Positions 56,252 through 64,000 of a stretch of DNA of 64,000 nucleotides are shown piece after piece. The notes under the pieces are model-generated. The model saw only the letters and a list, made by a program, of their open reading frames with translations, ran no database searches and was not told the DNA's origin. The DNA is from Guillardia theta CCMP2712. Its lineage: Eukaryota; Cryptophyceae; Pyrenomonadales; Geminigeraceae. Position 1 is the first letter of the stretch. Every line of letters starts with the position of its first letter. A program made the translations under genes and the position numbers. The DNA is taken from assembly GCF_000315625.1 (NCBI RefSeq), contig NW_005434645.1, positions 581,033-645,032 on the forward strand, written 5' to 3'.

Positions 56252-56545
56252 ATGCGTGAGGACGAGGAAGGAGAACAAGAGAACACAATGAAAGTGTCTG
56301 TTCATACGAGATCAGATGCAGAGGGTGAGGAGCAGAGTACGTGGATTCAGAAGTTGGTACAAGGAATTTTTCGGGATCAGTTTACATGGAGTAAAGACAG
56401 GGAAATCAGGAGGAAAACGAAGGTGGTCTTGGAGGTATCACAGTCTATGAGGGATAGGAAGAACCTTGTAATGATCAACACAAGACTACTGGAGTATCAG
56501 CTGCATAATTGGTGCAAGATGTACCGGAACTGTTATCCCGGCTGA
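56252..56545 (+). CDS. Possible small protein, unknown
   Basis: A 97-codon frame, MREDEEGEQENTMKVSVHTR, then a basic helical part (DQFTWSKDREIRRKTKVVLE) ending LEYQLHNWCKMYRNCYPG. The codon pattern looks plausible, but there is no family, and the start lies just after the G-rich repeat block. It may be a fragment of a longer or decayed gene. Confidence 0.25.
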   Translation: MREDEEGEQENTMKVSVHTRSDAEGEEQSTWIQKLVQGIFRDQFTWSKDREIRRKTKVVLEVSQSMRDRKNLVMINTRLLEYQLHNWCKMYRNCYPG

Positions 56546-57171
56546 AGGGGGTTGTCCGAACACATCAGAGAGATGAGTGAAACATTTGAAAGATAACTTG
56601 GGGTAAACAGAATGAGTTTTAATGCTGTAGTCCTTGGGGAAACCTGACCTCACATGCTTTCCCATGGTAGAAATCAGGTTTAGCAGGAAGGAGAAGGCAG
56701 TAGCCGAGTTGTGAGAAGGATACCTTGACTGAATTACGAGAGCAGCATGAGTGGCCTCAACCCATCTGATGATTGAATCACAGTTTTGAGAAGGAGAGCA
56801 TCTACTGGGTTATGAACTGAGGTTGCAAAGTGATAAGAGATAACAACTGAGAATGTCTGGTACGTATTGTGTGGTGTTGCCGTTGCTGCTGTCATGTTCC
56901 CCCTTTGAGTATACTGTTCTCCACATGAAGCTCGCAGGATATGCTGTTTTCTTGCTAAAAGATGTCATTCTTTCATGCCCTGCTATGCTGTACTGGACTT
57001 CCTCTTCACTGCACCCTGCTGGCTTCCTGTTGGCTTGGCCTGACACGTCTGAGTAGCGTGGACTGGCATGAATGGGTCTAAAGGCGGAGCTAGCAAGAAT
57101 CATCAAGGCAAGCAGGTAATCTACCTTGATATGCTGAGTGTTCTCCTTCTGAATTGGAGCTGAAGCAGACT
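56546..57171. other. Intergenic or 5' region of the DPY30-like gene
   Basis: Open frames exist on both strands (minus 56810-57190, plus 56853-57056) without protein-like features that I trust. The first exon of the next gene may lie here. Confidence 0.35.
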
Positions 57172-58433
57172 GCAAGCGACGTGAATTCATACTTCAAAAT
57201 TAATGATATCGACAAGATCATCAACATTGCTATCAACAAGGTGGATCAACACTAATTTTGCCTGAGGAAGCTAAAGGGTTGGTTTCCATGTTAGGTCGCT
57301 GAAGAGAAACCGAATGACTTCAAGAACGGACTTGCAGATGCTCTTGAGAACGCCTCCCATATGGCCAAGAAAGATAAGAGTACGGATGGCAGATGGTTGT
57401 CTCCTCGCTTGACATTCCAGCAGAGGCTCATTCGAAGGAAGATGCAGAGTCTGCAAAGAAGTACCTTGAGAGTCACAACGCTGAGGTGAGTTTGTTGAGT
57501 TCTCGATGGTGGGTTGGTCCTCACATCACGCCAGGCCATTCTCAGTGAGATCCTCGGGAAGATCGCTGTCTCCATGCCATCCAACCCAGCTCAAGTATTG
57601 GCTCATCATGCCAGAGAGGCTACAGGACAAGCTCCTGCCGGACAAGCAGCTTCTAGCCCTAGCCCTAGTAAGTCTTGTGTTTGTGAATGCTTCATGCTCA
57701 CAACAGCCCCAGACAAGGGCGGCAAGAAAGACAAGAAGGATGACAAGCCTGCAGCCGCTTCTCCGGCTCCCAAGCAGCAGGTGAAGTCATTCTGAACATC
57801 GATTTGTTGGACCTTGACGGCTGTGTCAGGACACCAGCGGACCCCCTGCTGGAGTCGACGCTAAGAAGTGGAAGGCCGCAGTCAAGGAGGGAGGTCTGAG
57901 CGGACTGTCGGCCATGGCGGTCTGATTGACTCGACTTGACAGGAAAGAAAGGCGTAGAGCTAGCTGGTTGTGCCGACATGGGAGGGCTCGAGTTCTTCAC
58001 CACTACCATCGACTCTGCTGACGGCGCGTTGGAGTTGCTCGTTGCTGCGATGGATGGAGCGAACAAGGAGCCTGACCCAAACGAGGAGGAGGCCAAGGGT
58101 GGCTCGGGGATGGTGGGCAAGATGTTCCTCTCCTCCAGCGACAAGCAGCTTGGTCTCATGTGCTACGTGCCTGAGGGCAAAACTAGCAAGTGCAACGCGT
58201 CTGAGTGGATGAAGGCGGTCTTGGCACCGGTGAACGGAGAATTCGTTGAAGGCAACGAGAAAGTGGCAAAGGGCCGTTCGGTCGGAGATGGGCAGAACAA
58301 GTTTCCTCTCAAGGACAAGGATACTTGCCAAGCAGCGTCGGTCGCGTGGCTGAAGGAGCGAGGCCTCTTTCCGCAGGGTGACGACGAGGGAGACGACTGG
58401 GTCCCCGATGAGGATGCAGGCATTGAATGGTGA
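57172..58433 (+). CDS. DPY30/RIIa-like dimerisation-motif protein, possibly axonemal
   Basis: The first readable exon (57172 to about 57240) gives SDVNSYFKINDIDKIINIAI. It joins to VAEEKPNDFKNGLADALENA at about 57295, a DPY30/RIIa-like helix pair. A second similar unit follows: EDAESAKKYLESHNAE joined to AILSEILGKIAVSMPSNPAQ at 57537. Short Ala/Pro/Lys-rich linker exons end in PAAASPAPKQQ, then DTSGPPAGVDAKKWKAAVKE. The long last exon (about 57947-58433) gives GLEFFTTTIDSADGALELLV, LGLMCYVPEGKTSKCNASEW, a hydrophilic region and an acidic end (DDWVPDEDAGIEW). Such repeats dock AKAP-like helices in radial spokes and related complexes, so a flagellar role is possible. The C-terminal domain is unknown to me. 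The start codon was not found. Confidence 0.6.
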
Positions 58434-58639
58434 GGTCAGTGAAGTGACGATGAGAAACTCTTTGGCCTCGAGTCTGTCCTAGCGCGTCACGCCTTGAGGT
58501 GGTGGAGATAAGATGATGGTTAGCCGAAACTGTGAAGCTTTCGCACGTAGTAGATCCTGGCATTAAATTTTGTCCTGTCATTACATTTTTCCTCGAGCGT
58601 TTGACTCCCACTCTCGGATTAGCGAGCATGCCGCTTGCT

Positions 58640-60582
58640 CTACAAGTCTACTCCGCTCGCAGGCAGCGTCAAGGTGCTCCACCTTCCTTCCGAGAGCTTG
58701 TCGAGCGTCAGGGTCAAAGTGCCCTGGTGTTGAGGGTTAGGCATCAGCAAGAGACTTTCATCAGAGCTGTTGCCTTGGAGAAGGTCCAGTTGCATTCGTC
58801 GGGCCGGATCTTGTCAAACAAGTCTCTGCCGAGGAGCTTGAGAGACAGCAGGACACAGGAGAGGAGCGAACTCACAAGCTGAGGACCTCCTCGCCCTTGA
58901 CCGTGGTCGTCACCTTCTGCGACGAGAACTTGACTTTGACATCCTTGCTCGAGGCAGCCTGGGGGACCTGAAGGGACCACCTAGTCAAGTCTGGTGGGTA
59001 GTCGTAGTTTTGACCTCCAGCAGAATCTCGACGCTTTCACTGTCCTGAGACCACTTGTATCCGCCGCAGTCATGCTCGTCGTCATCTGCACGTGACCAGC
59101 GTCACGTGGCTCCTCCTGTACCCTTGCATCTCACCGTTGACCGTCTGCTGCACCCCCTTGGCCTCGAGCGCGTCCTTCACCTCCCGCATCGCAAGCCCGT
59201 ACTCGTAGTTCTCCGTCGCCGCTCGCCTGAGCACTCCATCAGTGCCAAGTGGAGTCGTCCCGCCCGCTTCCCACCTCAGCCAAGGGGCAGCCGAGTCGAT
59301 GTCGGACAAGGGAAAGTCGACGTTGCGCATGGGAGCTGGCTGAACCTGCGTGCGACCGATGAAGACCTGTAGACGAGACGCAGTGAGCATGAACACTCGC
59401 TCAACCATCTCCTCACATCTCCGTAAAATTCCGCGTTGTCGAACCCGCAGGACTTCGCAATTCCACATGCCCTGCAAGGGAAAATCAGGTTTGAAGCAGG
59501 AGAGCAGGTAGAGCTGGAGTGCGGAGCAGGAGCAACATTTAGGGCAGCACGAGCGCTTTACCTCTCGTTCTTGGGAAGCTGTTTCAGCAGTCCCACCTGG
59601 GGTCTACCCTCAGCAACTCTTGCACACCAGCAGCTCAATCGCGCACCTCGTCCAAGTAGATGTAAACCCCACAATGGCTGTTGCTCTTGGCAGGTCGCAC
59701 AAGAGCAAAAGTCTCGACCTGAGCCCCTCCTGTCAAGTTTCCCCCACTTCTTCCTCACCGCCCGCTGCTCACCACACCCTCACTCGCTGCCTGGTCGAGC
59801 GTCTGCAACTCATGAGCAGCTGTAGTCTCCACACAGGCCAGTTACCGAGAGGCCTTCGGATCCCAGAGGCTGCGCGCTTGCTCCCAGGTGCTGCGCCGCT
59901 GCTCGCTGCGCGGCAGTGGCGTCGATCTTTCCTCCAGCAAAGACCGACTTGAGCATGGTGAGAAAGTTGTCTCGCGCTTCCGGCCCCTCGCCTGCATCGC
60001 CAGCTGAGGTCAGAAGTTTGCGAAGCTGAAGACACGTCACCTTGAATCTCTTCACATGGGAGATTCGGGTCTGCTGGTACCTTGACATACTTGAAACTGA
60101 GAGGAGGGTGAGAGGAGGAAAAATAGGCGAGAGGAAGGGAAGGTGAAGAATGCAGACGAGGGGACAAGAGACCTTATCCTCTTTCCAGGAGCGGGATCCT
60201 CGAGATTTTGTTTCTGTTGCGCAGCTGCTTTGCGACGGTCCTCGGGAGTCTCAATGACAACACCACGAGATCTGCATGAAGATGAACGCGAAGCCTGCTA
60301 TGAAAGGAAGAACTGATGATGCAGAGAATGATGCAGGAAACATCACGAAGAGGGGGAGGCAAGATGTGAAATGGCACGAGGAAAGTCGGTCGGAAGGCAT
60401 GCATGTGATGGAGTTTGAGAGCAAGGATGAGGATGGAGGGGCGAGGATGGATCAACGGACCTGAGCCACTCGATCTTCTCCTCTTGCGATCGTCCATCTG
60501 TGTCTTCATCTTTCCTTCCTTCCTCCTGCCTTCGCTTCTCCTCAAGCTTGTAAGCTTCCAGCGCTTCCTCCGTTCCCGGCAT
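58640..60582 (-). CDS. CS-domain (NudC/p23-like) protein
   Basis: About a dozen exons, starting MPGTEEALEAYKLEEKRRQE with a charged helix. Middle exons give SRGVVIETPEDRRKAAAQQK, FKYVKVPADPNLPCEEIQ, NFLTMLKSVFAGGKIDATAA, ACGIAKSCGFDNAEFYGD and VFIGRTQVQPAPMRNVDFPL. The CS domain follows over four exons that join in frame: GGYKWSQDSESVEILLE, VPQAASSKDVKVKFSSQKVT, LLGRDLFDKIRPDECNWTF and GTLTLTLDKLSEGRWSTL, ending at 58640. The W-S-Q start and the 'D-E-x-x-W-x-x' block are diagnostic of the CS/p23/NudC fold, used as an Hsp90 or dynein-related co-chaperone. The N-terminal half has no family I can name. The exon between LGSEGLS and VAEGRPQVGLL (about 59650-59820) is uncertain. Confidence 0.72.
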
Positions 60583-60589
60583 GCCCCGA

Positions 60590-61420
60590 CTAGTCTGGTG
60601 ACCCTACCCCACCCCTCTAGTGAAGTTTTCACTCACATCGATCATCGACTTCTATATACCCCTACTTTATAGAAGCTCACAGGGTTGTTTTCATGGGTCA
60701 TAAAAGCCTTTTGTCTTTTAGTACCCCTCATCGGACTACCCCTACCCCAACAATTCATCCCATCCCCATAGAGAATACTCGAGAAGCCCGGCCGCCGGGC
60801 CCGCCGCCCGGGCCCCGGTACGGTCCAGTCAGCCACCGGCAAGGATCGGATTTTCAAGTTCGGTTTGGAGCACCTGTTTACTCAAAGTTTAGGGTTTTTA
60901 CCGTCTCAGTTATGCTGAGTGGGCAATAACCGTTCAAGACTGAGTGGACTGAGTGAGATGCGGGCTGGCGAGCGGGTCACCTGAGATCATCTGAGTACCG
61001 TACCGTACGTCGGACTACGAGAGAAAGAGAGACTGACTCGGAAGCGAGCCCCCGGGCACTGATTTGCTTTGAAGATGTTGGGAGCCTTGTTCGGCGCTGG
61101 CACTGAGGAGTCCGGGCTAACTCGGAGGCCCCAGAGTCACTGACCGTGTGAGTTATTTCCTGTCACAGCCCGGCTAGCTCCGTGACATGATCGGACGACG
61201 CCGGGATATTATTGTACCGTAGTATCATGATGATCATTTTCCGAGGCACTGACCGCAGGGTCACCGGGGTCGGGCCCGGCCGGCAGCGGGCGGCCCGGCG
61301 CATCCAAGTACCGGGTCCGATCACTGTGCCACCGTGGCAGTGGCAAGTTACTCAGTGCGGCGACTTCATGATCATCGGATGGGCCGGGCGAGCCAAAATT
61401 TGAAACTCCCGCGAAACGCA
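60590..61420. repeat. Composite intergenic repeat (copy H)
   Basis: It starts with CCCTACCCCACCCC and CCCCTACCCCAAC words (about 60601-60755), the reverse-complement G-rich module. A short GC island follows (60785-60835), then TTTACTCAAAGTTTAGGG at 60877-60894, close to the conserved 18-mer. ACTGAGTGGACTGAGTGAG lies at about 60940. A second GC-rich stretch with GGGCCCGGCCGG words lies at about 61265-61320. No gene is visible. Confidence 0.65.
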
Positions 61421-61451
61421 CGTCACCCCAGTTCCTGAGCCGGAGACTCGA

Positions 61452-61492
61452 GGAGAGGGAGAGGGAGAGGGAGAGGGAGAGGGAGAGAGGCG
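61452..61492. repeat. GGGAGA hexanucleotide microsatellite
   Basis: About six to seven copies lie directly upstream of the second RCC1 gene's start at 61515. Confidence 0.85.
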
Positions 61493-61514
61493 GGACTCGG
61501 GAAGTTCTCCTGAG

Positions 61515-64000
61515 ATGGGAGAAGCCGTGAGAGGAAGGGAGGGAGTCGTGTATGCTTGCGGCGAGTGGGAGCAGGGGCAGTTGGGTTTACCTCGCTCATC
61601 ACTGACAGGATCGCCGTCGGTGCCGACCAGCGGGGCGCTGATCTCCGACAAGGGTTCGCACCTGCCTCCTGTTGCTGTTGTGGACGAGCATGGCAACATC
61701 TCGAGGCCGATTGCCATCCCTTCGCTGCTGGCAGGCCACCATGTCGTGCAGGTAGCTGCTGGAGGAGACCATACGCTCTTCCTCACTGACGCGGGGAGGG
61801 TCCTCGCATGCGGAAGGAACGACTGCTACCAGCTGGGAGTGACCCCAGCTGGACCTGAGTACCTTGCCGGAGGGTCAAGGCTCGAAGGTTCAAAGTGCCT
61901 ACAGGATGGGTACGAAGGGAGGGAGGCTGGGCCAGAGCCGCAGCAAGTGTCGACCCTCCGCTGGAAGAGGGTGGTGGAGATGGCATGCGGTGACGCCCAC
62001 AACCTCGTGCGGTGCCTGGACGGGTCTGTGTACTCGTGGGGTCTGGGATCGAGTGGCAGGCTGGGGCTGGGAAACTTCAAGTCTGTGCCGCAGCCCTGCA
62101 AGGTCAGCGGGCTGGGAGAGGAGAGGTGCGTGTCGGTGGCTGCCGGGTACTACCACTCGTTTGCTGTGATGGAGGGCGGGAAGCTGTTTGCTTGGGGGAA
62201 CGGAACATGCGGCCAGTTGGGGACGGGGAAGTTCGAGAGCTGCTGCGAGCCAGTGCAGGTGGAGGAGCCAGGGAACGGGCAGCGATGGAGGGCGGTGAGA
62301 GGAGGGGAGTACCATTCGCTGGGGATGACCGACGTTGGCTCCCTGTGGTCCTGGGGGCTGAACAACGACGGGCAACTGGGACACGGAGACGAGGAAAGGT
62401 GTGGAAGACCAAAGGGGATCTCCGAGCTCGTCGGAACCAAGATCTCCTGCTTCTCCTGCGGGCCCAACTTCAATGTCGCCATCTCGAACGGATCGCAGGT
62501 GAGACGGAGGGAGGGAGGGAGGGAGGGAGGGAGGGAGAGAGGAAGAGAGTGAAAGAGGTGGGAGGGAGGGAGGGAGGGGAGGGGGGGAGGGGCGAGAGAG
62601 AGATAGGGAGGGAGGGAGGGAGGGCGGGAGGGAGGGAGGGTGCATTGAGATGACTGCTGGCATGATCCTTATCTCTCCTTGCAGGTCTTCTCCTGGGGTA
62701 ACAATCGCTACGGCCAGCTCGGGCATGGCGACAAGGTTGAGCAGATTGTCTTGGTGGAGGCTTGACGAACGAGCTGCCAGGAGAACCGCAAGGTGCCGAC
62801 GATGATTGTGAGTCTGGGGGGAGGAGCAAACATCGAGAAAGGTAGGAGGAAGAAACGTTGCGATCAGGCTCACATGGTCCCCTCGTCCTCTCAGTGAGCT
62901 GCGGAGGGCGGCATGTGCTCGGGCTCGACAGGAAGGGACGCATATGGGCATGGGGCTGCAACGAGAGCGGGTGCCTGGGAATAGGAGACAACATCCCGCG
63001 ACTTGCTCCTGTTCCCATCAGCAACAGCGACAGCCTGGAGCTGCAAGAGGTGATAGAGGGCGGGGGGTGCTGGAGTTGAGAGCTGGCGGCTCAGATTGTC
63101 TGCGGGGTCTCGCACTCCATCTTCTTGTCCAAGTTCTCCGCCAGTGAGGTGCAGTCAAGGAAGTTCTACCAGGTGAGCAAGGAAGAGAAGTTGCAGAAGC
63201 CAGAGGAGGAGGAGGGAAAGATGGGTTGGAAGGGGAGGTGGGAAGGGAGAAGGGAATGGGACGGGGGGGGGGGGGAAGGGGGAAGAGGAGATCCGGAAAT
63301 CACAGGACGAGTCAGGAAGGCCTGTTGCATCACGACGACGTGGTAGAGGACGGCTTCTGCCTGTACCAGTATGGGGTTTCTTCCCGCTTCTTCCCTCTCT
63401 CGCTCGCGGAGAATTTTGCCTCGAAGCACGCGGTCGCAATCTCTGCCGATTTCATCACGGTCGCCAACCCTCAGGTGATGAGAAGTGGTGGAGGAGAGGC
63501 GGCAGAAGAATGTTGAAGACTGGAGCATGATGAGGAGAGGGGCTTTGCGGCATCTGGGACAAGGAGAGGGAGGGGGAGGGGGAGGGGGAGGCGAGGCAGA
63601 GCAGCTGAGGAGCATCGGCAGCTCGACAAGCGGCTGTCCGAAGTGTTGGACCGCATGCAGGAGTTGGCGCTACAGGTCGGAAGTGTGAAGCTGAGAGGAG
63701 GAGGAGGATGATATTTGCAACGAGAGCAGGCCTCCTCTCCCCTAGAGCGAGTTCGTATCCTCGCCCTCGCCGCCTACTACGAGCTAGGAGGAGCTCAAGT
63801 TGCTCTCAATGAGGTGAGGCCAAGACCGCAACCCTCCCTTGTTGCCCTCCTGTTTCTGAACGCCTGCCTGCCCGCCTGCTGGTCGGCCTGCCTTCCTGCC
63901 TTCCTGCCTTCCTTCCTGCCTGTCCTTGTAATCACCTTCTCGTTTCATTTCATTGTTTGTCTTCTCCTCTGTCCCCTTCGTTCCTCTTTCCACGATCTTC
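61515..64000 (+). CDS. RCC1-repeat protein (3' end outside the window)
   Basis: Exon 1 (61515 to about 62499) encodes most of a seven-blade RCC1 propeller: VVYACGEWEQGQLGL, VAAGGDHTLFLTDAGRVLAC, MACGDAHNLVRCLDGSVYSW, VAAGYYHSFAVMEGGKLFAW, VRGGEYHSLGMTDVGSLWSW and HGDEERCGRP. The next exon gives VFSWGNNRYGQLGHGDKVEQ. An in-frame TGA at about 62763 is avoided if a 27-base intron is removed, leading to ENRKVPTMI. Further exons give CGGRHVLGLDRKGRIWAWG and VCGVSHSIFLSKFSASEVQ. Near the window end, helical exons (HRQLDKRLSEVLDRMQELAL, RVRILALAAYYELGGAQVAL) show the gene continues past 64000. RCC1 propellers are often guanine-exchange or protein-docking platforms. The partner is unknown. Confidence 0.85.
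62507..62640. repeat. GGGA-rich tetranucleotide array in an RCC1 intron
   Basis: Imperfect GGGA/GGGAGGGC units fill the intron between the first two exons of the RCC1 gene. Confidence 0.85.

Noticed and set aside
56810-57190. 126-codon minus-strand frame (MNSRRLQSASAP)
   Set aside because: It overlaps the first readable exon of the DPY30-like gene, has no domain, and no splice or promoter signal supports it.
1-64000. Bacterial features: operons, Shine-Dalgarno sites, CRISPR arrays, insertion sequences
   Set aside because: The genes have spliceosomal introns and eukaryotic families; no CRISPR-type spaced repeats, IS ends or transposase frames were seen.

Overview
The window is nuclear DNA of a eukaryote. 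Genes are split by short GT-AG introns, many of them only 44-60 nt where I could resolve both ends. Introns and intergenic DNA are full of purine- or pyrimidine-rich microsatellites. Products include an anoctamin, an ionotropic glutamate receptor-like channel, a membrane guanylyl cyclase, fasciclin, sushi, RCC1, PH and ankyrin proteins. Two proteins (29423-30377 and 38344-39171) begin with a signal peptide followed by a phenylalanine-led stretch (SFGFSPAP and AMAFAPAP). This is the ASAFAP-type bipartite presequence of algae with a complex red plastid. My best guess is a cryptophyte of the Guillardia type. This is inferred from presequences, intron style and gene content; a heterokont or haptophyte is not excluded.

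Left part (1-20 kb): the 3' end of a coiled-coil protein gene (+), an AAAP amino-acid transporter (-), a DPH6-type diphthine-ammonia ligase with RidA-like C-terminal domains (+), and a very long PH-RCC1-coiled-coil gene (-). A weak kinase-like reading frame (+) starts head-to-head with that gene.

Middle part (20-39 kb): a small unknown protein, a secretory ankyrin protein (-), a leucine-rich-repeat protein (+), a GT2 membrane glycosyltransferase (-), a Cys/Gln/Gly-rich repeat protein (-) and a small acidic protein (+). These are followed by a lumenal FKBP (-), a probable N-myristoylated novel protein (+), the glutamate-receptor-like channel (+) converging on a fasciclin protein (-), and a plastid DUF1279-like membrane protein (+).

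Right part (39-64 kb): the most striking gene is a roughly 2,000-residue MORN / inactive-caspase-like / NB-ARC / TPR / SH3-like-repeat protein (-). It has the layout of a STAND/NLR-type sensor. It diverges from a sushi-domain type I membrane receptor (+). Then come an anoctamin (-), a guanylyl cyclase (-), a DPY30-like protein (+), a CS-domain (NudC/p23-like) protein (-), and a second RCC1-repeat gene running off the right edge (+).

Many intergenic gaps carry a recurrent composite repeat. It consists of a very GC-rich island of GGGCCGG-type words with TGAGTCA-like words, a conserved 18-mer (TTTACTCAAAGTTAAGTG) and a GGGTAGGGT-rich segment. The modules recur at about ten places and look like one dispersed, possibly undescribed, element family. 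Exon boundaries given to the base come from reading frame and GT/AG consensus only; there is no transcript evidence.
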